From Byssothecium circinans (lineage: Eukaryota; Ascomycota; Dothideomycetes; Pleosporales; Massarinaceae), in contig ML977003.1 of the NCBI GenBank assembly GCA_010015675.1, positions 492,440 to 556,439 of the forward strand: a stretch of DNA of 64,000 nucleotides, given 5' to 3'. The position numbers and the translations under genes are program-made. Positions 21,892 to 35,510 of this stretch are shown here, piece by piece. How positions within the stretch are numbered: position 1 is the stretch's first letter; each line of letters starts with the position of its first letter. A model generated the notes under the pieces. The model saw only the letters and a list, made by a program, of their open reading frames with translations. It made no database searches and was not told the origin of the DNA.

Positions 21892-23248
21892 ATGGGTTTC
21901 TTCAACCGCCGCGCTGCGCCCGTAGACGCCAACACTACGACCGCCACCGGCACTGGCACTAGCACTGGCACCCACGAAAAGAAGCCCGGACTCTTTTCGC
22001 GACGCGGCAACGCCTCTCACGGCACTGCCCACAATGGCACCGCGGCCTGGAACTCACGTCCTACCTTCGGTCAATGGATCAAGGCCACTGCCCTCGACTT
22101 GGTCACCATGGCTGTCATGGGCGCCATCGGTCTAGGTGTCTACTATGCTAGGCCAGCTCCATCACGTTCTTTCCCGATCACCTTCATGGACGGCGAGATC
22201 GTGTACCCGGACTTCGCGTACCCGCTTCGCAATGAGATCGTTCCTATCTTTGCGGCAGCGCTAATGGCGGCCTTGATCCCCATTGCCGTGTTCTTGATCG
22301 TGCAGATTCGCGCGAGGAGCTTCTGGGATGTGAACAATGCCACGATTGGACTGCTGTATGCGCTCATCTCTGCGGCCGTGTTCCAGGTCTTCATCAAGTG
22401 GTTAATTGGAGGTATGTTTCCCATCCACCTCGCTCTTCCCTGCCTCCATCAAGCAGATCACTCACAGGCATCCAGGTCTTCGACCCCACTTCCTCGCAGT
22501 CTGCAAGCCCGTGATCCCCGCCAACTTTATGCCCTCCGGAAACCGAGCCAACGGGTACCGCTCCATCATGTTCGACCGCAGCATCTGCACAGGCGACGAG
22601 AAGGAAATCAACGACAGCCTCGAGTCCATGCCCTCCGGCCACACCACGGCTGCTTTCGCCGGCTTCGTCTTCCTGTACCTCTACCTCAACGCCAAGCTCA
22701 AGGTCTTCTCTAACTACCACCCGGCCATGTGGAAGCTCATCGTCCTTTACATGCCCATCCTCGGAGCCTGCCTAATTGGTGGCGCCCTCACCATCGATGA
22801 GTATCACAACTGGTACGACATCCTTGCCGGTGCAGTTATTGGTACTGTCTTCGCTTTCAGCGCATACCGCATGACGTACGCTGCTATCTGGGACCACCGC
22901 TTCAATCACATCCCGCTTGTCCGCCATGCTCCCTTCATCTACGGCGGCGGCCCGTCCACCTTCGACGGTTTCCACGACGCTGTCTTCACCCGCAAGGCTG
23001 GCTGGGGTACCCACGATGGCACTGCCTGGGCTGGAGCCCCTGGTGACGCTTCCGACAGTCCTCGTGGCACCATGGCTCAAGCTGCCTCCGGCGCTGCGCA
23101 TGCGGCGACTGGTGCTGCGGCTCATGGCGCTGCGAATGGACGCGGTACACACGGCGGTGTTGTGGGGTCTGAGGGCCACCACCATGGTCGCAATTCTGTC
23201 GATCGCAAGCCGGTTGGTGGAAGCCGTATGGGTGAGAACATGGTCTAA
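21892..23248 (+). CDS. PAP2-superfamily lipid phosphatase (DPP1/LPP1-like)
   Basis: Exons 21892-22411 and 22476-23248; intron of 64 nt (GTATGT..CAG); product 430 residues with about six membrane helices. The phosphatase motifs surround the splice: motif 1 KWLIGGLRP (K-x6-RP, formed only after splicing) and motif 2 SMPSGHTT. The motif 3 region reads ALTIDEYHNWYDILAG, which keeps the His and Asp positions but has Ala-Leu where Ser-Arg is usual. Members such as yeast DPP1 dephosphorylate diacylglycerol pyrophosphate and phosphatidate in vacuolar or Golgi membranes. The start MGFFNRRAAP at 21892 gives a Thr/Gly-rich cytosolic head; the tail is Ala/Gly/His-rich. Substrate is not predictable, and the altered motif 3 weakens the activity claim. 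Confidence 0.88.
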
Positions 23249-24308
23249 CTGTTGACCTTGTTCCTTGATCCTTGCTGGTGTTTACGACTGCCTGGATTGA
23301 TTGATTGCTTGATTGGTTCATACAGGCAAGCATCGTGGGTAAGCACTTGAAGTGCTTCTACATCACTTACGAGGCATGAGTTTGGCACAGTATTCCATGA
23401 GTGACGGAGTTCTTTAGGATGGGTTTATGAATGGACGGACAACCGAGTGGATCGTGCTTATCAGCACGGCAGAGAGATACCATATGTACTTTTAGTTCCC
23501 TCGACGATAATCACGTAATGAATGTCCATCGGTAGCATGACATCGCCCTCTTCTTGCCACTGTGATCGTACTATGCCTTGCTATAATGTTGAAAGAAGGC
23601 AAATTCGATACTCTGGTATGGATCATTTTGATCTTGTCAAACAAATCCCGCTAACGACATCTCTCTGTTCATATCTCTTGTGGACCGTGGAGTAGAGGAA
23701 CGTCGGCACTAAGGAAGAAGGGTTTAAACGGCAACGTTAGTTCTCTTTCAAAATGACTAAATAGTCTATATAGCTCTGCTAGAGTAATGTTGCTACTGCC
23801 GGCTTCTTTCAGCCTTGCAACCCCGCGAGACACTGAACATGTATGTATGGATATCGGTCTATTTCTACCGAGGTTGGAGAATATGATCCTGTGTATAACT
23901 TTCGGAGTTTCTGGGTTTCTCATATTCATCGTTTGGCATGGAGTATTCATGAAACAGAACAGCAATACATACATTTGGAGAATAATCCATATCGAGCGAT
24001 GGGGAAAGTAGGTTACTTGTACGCTTTTCCATTGCATGCTTTTCTATCTACGTGCCGACATGACGGACTCACCTCATGACATGATAAGAGTCAAAGACAC
24101 AAAGACCCTCGTCTCATGAGTTGAATGAAGGGGATAGAAAGAATCAAACAACCGAATCCCAGTTCGCCATTCCACGAACATACTTTCAATTAATCAATCA
24201 TAGTTCCCAGCGTCCGCTCCGCTGATGCATGCACACACACACACGGTCCAGACCATGAAACCTCCGGCCACACTACCCCCGCACACGAGAGCTAGAGAGG
24301 GAAGAAAT
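23249..24308. other. Intergenic between convergent genes
   Basis: About 1.06 kb between the ends of the PAP2 gene (+) and eIF3c (-). Contains a short CA run near 24232. No gene seen. Confidence 0.55.
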
Positions 24309-26978
24309 TTATGCCTGAATAGCCCGTCCCAGCGCACCACCAGTGAACTGCTGATTCCGTCCACCGCCACCGCCGCCGCGACCCATGCCACCTCCTCGTC
24401 CACCACGTCCGCGACCTCCTCGGCCGCCGCGTCCCCCTTGTTGCCTCTCGAACGCGTGTGCTGTGCCCTGTGTCCGCTGCTCGAGCGTCTTCTCGTTCGC
24501 CTCGATGAGACCGCTTGCCTTGTCCGCCAAGCTGAGAGACAGCGTCTGCAGCCTTGAAAGCTCGACACCCTTCCTGAAGATAATGGCCGAGTTGACCTGG
24601 TCCAGCGCAGCACCGAGCTCCTCGTGTGAGATCATCTTTGAGACAACGGCTGAGACCTTGCGTTCTGAGAGATCAAACATGGATGCTAGCGTTGACATGG
24701 CGAGGGTGTCGTAGAAAGGAGCGTAGGTGAAGAGGTACGTTCGTAGACCCTCTTCTTGAATCTGTGCTGAGAGCATCTCCTTTATCTTCTCGCTGTTGGC
24801 GATAAGCTCCCAGATCTTAATCGAGTTGATGAATTCGGCGGCCTTCTTCCACTCCCCGGCGGACAGAGCCTTCGAGGCCTGCATGACGTGGTCGCGAGTG
24901 TTCTCGGGCGGGCCGGTGAAGATTTGTCGCTCATGGTACTCTAAGAGACGGCGGTACGTCTTGCTGATGACACGTTTCCGAATGTCGGGCGACGAGCCAA
25001 TTTGCGCGAGAAGAGGAATCTCAAGAAGCATGGAGCAAGTCAGATAGACACACTCTAGCAACTCAAGGTTGATGTGCATGTGGAAGGGCAATTGTCGCTG
25101 GCGCTCCAGACGTTCTTGCTCGGGCGATATTTGTGAGAATCGCTGCAGTTGGAGACCTTGAGCAAGGAGTTCCTTCTGCCTGTTGCTGCCGCAAATCTCC
25201 TGCAGCGAAGTCTGAGCCTCGTAGACAAGACCAGCACGGAACGCACAGAGACCAACTTGTACCAGGGCGCGGTTGAAGAGGATCTGTGTGTTGACATCAA
25301 AATTGCTGATCGTCTCCTGAAGATGCGACATCAGCATCATATCGCGGGCCTTGTAGTACTGGTCGTGGAGAGCCAAGAAATAGATCTGGCACAGCATCGC
25401 CCTGGCTCGGATGATGCCCTCGCTGTGCTGAAAGAGATATGTGCAGAGGGTTTGGACGAGGGAAGCGGTGTCGTTGGAGATCTTGCGCGGGGTGATTTGA
25501 GAGTCAAGCTTGGAGTTGATGGCCTTCCAAGTGTTGGTCTCGAGAATTGTGACAACCTGCGAAGGCTTGAAATAGACGTGCTCCAACCGCCTCATGAGCA
25601 CTCGGTTGAGTGACTCCTGAGGTAGGTCGAGTGCCGCGTTCTCCTTCAGGCCCTCAACGTACACCAGTGCTCGCACCAAGGTAGTGTAGAGCTGAGCCTC
25701 GTCCGTCAACCGCTCGATGTATTCCGACGTATGCGGATCGATGTGCTGGAGCGATCGGGTGAGCTCATCGTCGAGGCGCTCGACGAAAGATACGGTGCTG
25801 CCGGGGATCTTGAAGATCTCGCCGGGAGTGATGGTCGGGGGCTTGTCGTCGTCTTCCCACTCCTCAGCATTTTCGATGACAACAATGTCTTTGGCGGATT
25901 CGAGCGTGTCGAGCAGGCGGATGAACTCTTGTTGTGCGCTAGATACTGTTAGTCGTGCTGCCAATACTAGGGATTGCTGTGACCTACTTTTTCCATTGCT
26001 CCTGTGCCATCTGGGCACCGGAACCCGAAGTCAGGTCGAACCTAGTCGAGATCAGGGTCAGAAGGACGCGGATCCTCTGGTAGTCCGTCACGGCGACATC
26101 GAGCAGCTTCTCTAGCGTCCGGATCTGCTCTATGCGGTCCGTGTTCTTGCGTCCACGCTGCTCGACAATGGAGCGGATGTGCTTGAGAATGCTCTCGGGT
26201 GTGTAGAGAACTGCACGGCCACCGGCACCGACCATGGTGAAACCGTCATCGTCCGCTTCGGCCACAGCAGAAGCATCGAGGGGCACGACCTTTGTCTTCT
26301 TCTTCTTTTCCTTGGGCACCTCCTCGATCTCTTCCTCGCGCATAAAGTCATCCTTGTTCTCCCGGTACGCTTCGACGTCCTTGGCGTACTCCTTGTTGTT
26401 CTTCTTTATGCGCTGGCGGACGGCGTTGAGACCTTTTTGGTTGATGGCGTTCATCTTCTTGGGCGTCACCTTCTGCTTCTCGAGCGTCTCGATAACGAAC
26501 GTCTCGAGGTCGGCAATGGCTTGGATGTACAGCTTCGGCGTCTTGCCATCGTTCTGCTTGGTGAGGGTGACGACCTGACGGTTGAGCTTGTCGAACTCTG
26601 CGAAATACATCAGCATCCTCAAGTCTGTGGGATCTTGGCAGCCTTACGGTCCTGAATGACGGCCCAGTCGTTGATCTTCTCAGCATTCTCAATCAGCCGT
26701 ATCGTTCCCTCGAGCTCCTCAAACCGCTTGTCCTTCGCACTCTTGAGCACCTTCGCCCCGTCGTCCTCGTCGCTTTCGCTCTCACTCTCCGCATCCCTCA
26801 AGAACCGGTTGGCGCCGCCGCCCTCCTCGTCTGACGAATCCGAAGCCGACTCATCCTCGTCAGACGCCTCGTCGGAGTCTTCTTCCTGCGAGCCTTCTTG
26901 GTCTGAGTAGAGCTCCTCCTCCGAAGACTCCTCGCTAGAGCTGTCGCTGTCGCTGGCGGCAAAAAATCGGGAAGTCAT
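24309..26978 (-). CDS. NIP1: Translation initiation factor eIF3 subunit c
   Basis: Minus-strand exons 26978-26648, 26597-25988 and 25938-24309; introns of 50 nt (GTAAGG..CAG) and 49 nt (GTAGGT..TAG with ACTAAC); product 856 residues. The N-terminus [20 protein letters not shown] is the acidic eIF3c head that contacts eIF5 and eIF1. After the first splice comes the hallmark FDKLNRQV, then helical-repeat sequence ([41 protein letters not shown]) and the PCI domain with its winged helix ([20 protein letters not shown]). The C-terminus is an RGG-rich tail. eIF3c is a core scaffold of the 43S pre-initiation complex. Both splices restore known sequence (VIQD+QFDKLNR and QWK+NAQQEF), so the model is firm. 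Confidence 0.95.
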
Positions 26979-27838
26979 GTTGTCTCTCGTGGGTGCAGGA
27001 GTTGCAGTAGTTGGCGGGGGAGAGTTGACTTTTATGCGCGGGCGCTGGGGTTTTGCGGTTCTGCAGGTCTCCGACTCAAAATTCCAGTGTTCGTAGTGGG
27101 GTCGCGCTTACCTAATACGGATTGTCACGTGCGTATACTCGCACCGGCACCAACACCACATTGATACTCGTACGTGACTCTGTTCATGACTCATGAGCAT
27201 CATGAGCAAGATCCTAGATATATTTCATAATCACCAGTTCCATCTATGCAACACCAAACACTCATCTGCCGTCGCAATCGCAACACGGCGCCATATTCAT
27301 ATGAATGCTAGTAAAAGTACAAGTGCCGCCAACCACCTCGCAGCATCCATCACACCCCACCCTAGGGAGCGACAAGTCGAAGACTTATGTTCCGCCCATC
27401 GACTCAGGCATCCATAGAGTCATACGCTCTCCAGCCTGAAATTGGATCCACCGCTCCTGCTGCTTACCAGGCCCCGTTTCGTCGAGTCATCCTGCCCATG
27501 GCCATCGCCACCCATGTGTGTCATATCCGCGCAAGTCCGCACGTAACCCGATTTGAATCCTGAATTGAGAAAAGAACTTGTTATTCCACCGCCACCATTG
27601 TCGCGCGGAAAGGAAAATATGCAATTTGATGCCGCTTCCGAGTGCACATCTGTTGGCTAGGGTCTTCGTTTGGCCACATTTTATCGGCCTAGCTCTTCGC
27701 TAACATGTCGATCGGGACCGAAGCAACGCCTTGAATGGAAGAAGAACGGGGTCGGCTAGATATACATACCGTTGAGGATGACGTTACGTCCGGTTTGAAA
27801 CATGTAGCTTTTCAGCTTTGAGCCTAGAGCTTCTCGCG
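26979..27838. other. Intergenic, eIF3c promoter and YAK1 3' region
   Basis: 860 bp between two leftward genes. It should carry the eIF3c promoter near 26979-27200 and the YAK1 3' UTR. Nothing else recognised. Confidence 0.5.
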
Positions 27839-30875
<3,037 letters not shown>

Positions 30876-31168
30876 GGCGCAGAGCAGGGCAGCGTCGCGG
30901 GCTGGCGGGCAGTAGACCGCGGACGGGCGGATGGGCAGTCGAGGGGACTGGAAGACAGCGGATTCAGCTGTGACGCCGTCAATTCCAGCAGTGCATTCCG
31001 AATTGCGCCGCGGCGAGAAGACGAAGAGATGAAGGCGGGGGCCGCGCGCACTGTCTGTACTGTTGTACTGTTCTCGTGGTAAGGGCGGCTGTAGTGAGGG
31101 CAGACGTCAGCAGTCGGGCGACTGGCCAAACGTGGGAGCGTGGGACTCGCGATAGATGCGTGGTCAAC

Positions 31169-31203
31169 GTCTGGCGTCCGGCGTCTGGCGTCTGGCGTCG
31201 GGC
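31169..31203 (+). repeat. 7-bp tandem repeat, five units
   Basis: Units GTCTGGC, GTCCGGC, GTCTGGC, GTCTGGC, GTCGGGC follow one another, about 300 bp upstream of the YAK1 start codon. Confidence 0.85.
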
Positions 31204-31274
31204 GGGGGTACGAAGCGTCGACGAGTGCCACGAGCTGTCGCAGGACAGGACGCTCCAGAGAAAGAAGCGCAAAA

Positions 31275-31305
31275 GAGTGCCTGAGAGTGCCTGAGAGTGC
31301 CTAGG
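31275..31305 (+). repeat. 10-bp tandem repeat, about three units
   Basis: GAGTGCCTGA is repeated with the third copy diverging into GAGTGCCTAG; about 400 bp upstream of YAK1. Confidence 0.7.
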
Positions 31306-32335
31306 AGTAGGAGACGCGGCGGAGACACGGTCGAGGGAAAATGCAGCGTCACGGTCTTTGGGCTCCAGTGCTGCTGCTGAGGGTCCGCCAGGCCATCACT
31401 AAGCCACGCCGGACGCTATGGCTCATTTCGGTCGACACTCCTCCACATCCACACCCACGACCCACACCACCAGGCACTTCACACGCGCAATAGATTGCCC
31501 TCGTTATGTGTCTACGCTAGCAAACACCTTGATTGTACAGCACAGCTACCGGGTATCTTGCTATCATCCGCCCCAGCCTCCTTGTGCGTCCTGTCGCCAG
31601 CCACCACAGAGAGGTACGCCGTTGGGCACACATTGGGAGCCACCAAAAGGGCCGTGCAAAACGAAACGTCACAGCTGGCAGCAAAAGCAAATTGAAGATT
31701 CAAAGGTGGTGGTGGGACTGGGCTGCACTGCTAAGTGTAACGCCTGCCTAAACAATGCCTCATGCACGCCCTCATCTATCGAGCCTTCAACATGGCCTCA
31801 ACCATAGCCTCGATTACAGACCGTTATTCATCATCAAAGGCAACGCACTCCGCGCTGTTCAACAGCGTGTTCAAACCAAGGATCTGCTATTATGGGAAGA
31901 CTCCGTTGCCGCTTGCTCGTCTGCAATCTTGAAACCGTTGCATCTATTACGAGGCGCTACAGCCGTACGAAACCAGAATGCGAAGCTCTATGAACTTCTC
32001 TTTGACTTCTCATCAGACCATTGTGACAGCGGCAATGTTGACAATATCCTCGGACGGCGTGGCGAAGCGTCAACGTCGAGGTGGAGCTACTAACAACGCG
32101 ACGGGTCACTGGGTAATGACTAATCAAATCACATAGAGTGCATGTGGAGCATGGAAGTGGCAGTTGTCAGAAAGTATGAACACACTACAACTAGATCAGA
32201 ATACATCTGGGCAATGCCTTCTGTCTCGACATCGTTCGAGTTGAAATGGGTAAGTAGTCTATTGCGCCAATCAATGAATGCCACCAACACACCTCTGCAC
32301 ATACACATCGTCCGCCTCTGCCTAGTCAACACTCC

Positions 32336-34113
32336 CTAATAATTCCTTACGCCCTGACGCAGCTCCCCAAACCCCATCGCCTTCTCACGTTCACCCCACT
32401 GCCCGCTCTTCCCAAAGATACTCTGCACCATCTCGCCACTCCTCGTCGCAAGCACAGAAAGCAGCGTATCGCTCAACTGCCGAGAAAAGTCAAAATCAGC
32501 ACATGCTAAATCGAGAAGATCTCTATCGGAAGGAAAGAGATGGAATAAATGGGCAGTAGAGAGGGGGGAGAGAAAAGAACTTACACCATGCGTGCTTTCG
32601 CAGCACCCTTGCAACCACACCCCAGCGTCCTCGCTGACCAGCTTATCCGCAAACCGAATCCGGTAGTCGCGTGCAACTTGCCACTTTGTACCCTGGGTAT
32701 CACCGCCTGGCATCAAATGTCTAGCGTCCTTGAGCAGCGTCTCATGTTGGTCGCGCTGGTAGCCCGTAGCCACGAACACAGCATCTACATCCAAAATCTC
32801 TTCTTGTTCCTGCGCATTCAACACCTCGGGAAGATAGAGTGGACTTGAATCGCGGACCCTTAGTCTGACACCGCCCTTGATTACAGGCGAGTCCTGGACG
32901 TTAGTCACGCGGCGGTACGCCATAATGCGGTGCGGCCACTGCTGCGCTTCTGCTTCGGGAGAGTTTCCGTAGCGTACGCGTTGGATGTAGAGAGTCTCGT
33001 AGATGTGCTCGAGGAGATTGAGACGCACAACGCCATAGTTTGTGCCCTTGTCTTCTTTGAGCGTTGTGGCGCGGAGAGTGGCGTCGCGGTTGAATGTTGG
33101 GTCGACTCTACTTGGGTTGAAGATCTCGTTGACACTGAGAGAATCAGTATCAAACCCATGGAGTTGTTGTAAAGGGGGTGCAGAGGAAATCCAACTTACA
33201 ATGGCGAATCGTCACTGGGACGTAGAGCACCCCCCTTGATCAACAACTTCGTCCTCGAATTCGGGTAATGCGTATGCAAAAAGTTGAATATCTCGGCGGC
33301 GCTCTGTCCGTTCCCTATAACTGCAACCTTGTACGGCCTCTGCAGATCCGGCAAAACCTTTTCGCTGATATACGAGAACTTGGACGAATGAATCACCTTA
33401 GGATGGTTCTGCGGGAACGGTGCGGGCAGATTCGGTCGCCCTCCTGCTGCAATGACGACGTGCTTCGTGCGTCGCGTTTCCAATTGGCCAGTCTGCAGAT
33501 TCTTGGACACGACGGAAAATATCTTGGTCTGGCCAGCGGAAACCTTCTCAGGAATTACTTTGACGACTTCCTGGTCATATGACACGACTTCGTCAAACCA
33601 GCTTGCGCACCACTTCATGTAGTCCTCATACTCGATCCGTTGAGGCAAAAACGTGTTCAAGTTCGCAAACTCCACCAACCGATCTTTCTGGAAAAGATAG
33701 TTGATGAAAGTGAACTCGCTCCTTGGATTCCTCAGTGTAGCCATATCCTTCATAAACGTAATCTGCATCCTCGCACCAGGCAGAAGCATGCCCGCATGCC
33801 ATCGGAACTGTGGCTGTTTCTCTAGGAACGCAACGCGGGGGCTGCGCGATTGTAAACCAGGCAGGAAGAGGTTCGGATCCGAGCCTTCTATCGCATCGTG
33901 TAGTGCTACGGCGATGGCGAGAGAGGCAGGACCGAAGCCTACGCACACTAAATCGTGTAGTTCCTCTTCGGGCGTGTATCGCAGGTGCGAGCGGTTCTCT
34001 TCGGGGAAGGGCGTTGCATCGAGTGCCGGCGCAGAGAAGCCGGTGAACGCTTCTTGGGCGGCTGGACGTGGGCTCTCTGGGGGTGTAGCCATGGCTTCAG
34101 CGTGTGGTGCCAT
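32336..34113 (-). CDS. sidA: L-ornithine N5-monooxygenase (siderophore biosynthesis)
   Basis: Minus-strand exons 34113-33200, 33134-32585 and 32476-32336; introns of 65 nt (GTAAGT..CAG) and 108 nt (GTAAGT..CAG); product 534 residues. FAD- and NADPH-dependent hydroxylation of ornithine, the committed step of hydroxamate siderophore synthesis. Motifs: FAD site CVGFGPASLAIAVAL (about 57-71), substrate-pocket region FLEKQPQFRWHAGM and QITFMKDMATLRNPRS, NADPH site AVIGNGQSAAEIF (about 268-280), and VFVATGYQRDQHETLL near residue 425. Splicing out the second intron joins CCESTHG to LSDTLLSVLATRSGE, the family C-terminus. That intron is a multiple of three without a stop, so retention would insert 36 residues. 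The gene lies beside the NRPS and ABC transporter; its upstream region has two exact iron-GATA motifs, so iron repression is expected. The enzyme identity is firm. Confidence 0.96.
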
Positions 34114-34779
34114 GATGTTAAGATTGATCGGTCCGAAGATAAAGGTATGATCTTGTGCGACTTAGCATTTCGTTGACGACTACACGACGTAAGAGTTTGC
34201 TCACCGGAGAGTCCAGCTGAAGGGTGAGGCTGCACTGACAGCTATCAATCGTTACGTTTGCCCGATACTTGTCAAGCTCCCGCGCTCTTCAAAATTAAGG
34301 TGATAGTATAAGCTGGTGGAGTTCTGAGAGGAGTTGTTTGTTAGAAGAAAGTTTGTTGTGATAGTGATGACGTCCTAGAGCAGCCCTAAGGAGCTCATCC
34401 AATTCGAAAGAAAACACACGAGGGACCAAAATGCTGCCTTACCTATCAGATCCTTTCGCCCGCTGTACATATATCTGATGTTGAATCCGTAGAAAGAGAT
34501 CAGTAGCGAAAAGAGCAGCTACTACACCACCTTTCTTCCCTTGGAAAAAGTGACGGGATGGCGTCCGCTGCTCTCGTAGCTAGTAGACGGATGCTCTCGA
34601 GCTTTTGAGAGCTTCCACAAACGGGATCATCTCCCTTCATCTATGTAACCTCTACCAGGGTCCTCAGTCGACCATGGTCTGATGGAAAGGAATCCTTGTC
34701 CTCCCACGCCGGCCTGATCTCGCCTGTGTCAACAATCCGCTTCGTCACCCGCGTCGGCGGTTCCCAATCTAATCACCAG

Positions 34780-34788
34780 ATCAGATAA
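34780..34788 (+). promoter_or_regulatory. ATCWGATAA iron-GATA site, sidA promoter
   Basis: Exact ATCAGATAA, 667 bp upstream of the sidA ATG, with a CCAAT box 11 bp away. It matches the consensus of SreA-type GATA repressors. Confidence 0.7.
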
Positions 34789-34986
34789 AAAGCCAGGCGC
34801 GGTAAACGACCCTCATTCGCGCAGAGAAAATTTTCCAAAGGCCCCGCTGTGCCCACCAGGGTGCTAGAGCGAGGTGAAGAGTGGTCGCGATTGGTGTCGC
34901 CATGTGCGTGCGTGGGATGTCCGATGTCGACCGTCGTGGCATGATGCTTGCATGCATGTCCCTTTGCTTGGCAGACAGTGGGGAAA

Positions 34987-34995
34987 TTATCAGAT
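34987..34995 (-). promoter_or_regulatory. ATCWGATAA iron-GATA site, sidA promoter
   Basis: Exact ATCTGATAA on the minus strand, 874 bp upstream of the sidA ATG. Confidence 0.65.
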
Positions 34996-35510
34996 GGATC
35001 CTGCAACTGCATCTGATTTGATTGATCAGATTAGATTAGATGAAAATTCTGCTCCGTAACACTGATCTCGGCGCCGGCTCGGTCATCACTGCATGTGCAT
35101 GCGCACGTACTGTACCGTATGTAGGGCTTGGTGTGCCATCGGCCGGTGGTTTTGCTTCGTCTGGCTAGACGGCTTTTCGCGGTGAGCTTGGTGTGGGTGT
35201 AGCTGATGACGACTGAGGCTTGTGCACCACCATCATCTCAATCAATGTCGGCTCGAAGGTAAAACTCTCTTAGAGCAGAAAAAGTAGGCTGTAAGTAATA
35301 CTGCAAAACCTATCCAAAGGGGATACAGCGCCCAGTACTTCACTTCGAGGACAAGCTCTTACCGTCTCGAGGTTGGGTAGCGTCGCATCCTACTTTCCCG
35401 CTACGCGAGAGATCGGCTCGTAGGTAATACCAGCCAGAGGTTTTAAGGGCTTGGTGTTGAGATTAAAGACGTGTATGTATGGTACGTCAAAAGCTCATTG
35501 ACTGATTCAC

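Larger units (their letters stand above)
30876..32335. other. Intergenic, YAK1 promoter / sidA 3' region
   Basis: 1.46 kb between sidA (which ends here) and YAK1 (which starts here), both leftward. ORFs up to about 130 codons resemble nothing known. Two short tandem repeats lie at 31169-31203 and 31275-31305. Confidence 0.5.
34114..35510 (-). promoter_or_regulatory. sidA upstream region with iron-GATA motifs
   Basis: 1.4 kb between the sidA start and the ABC-transporter stop, both leftward. Exact ATCWGATAA motifs lie at 34780-34788 and 34987-34995, and an 8-of-9 match at 34443-34451. A CCAAT box at 34764-34768 lies 11 bp from the first motif. This is the site type bound by fungal iron repressors of the SreA/URBS1/SRE class. 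No ORF of note. Confidence 0.7.

Noticed and set aside
31418..32093. Overlapping plus-strand ORFs of 112-129 codons between sidA and YAK1
   Set aside because: No domain, low-complexity His/Thr/Pro content and no conserved-looking segment; more likely the YAK1 promoter and leader.
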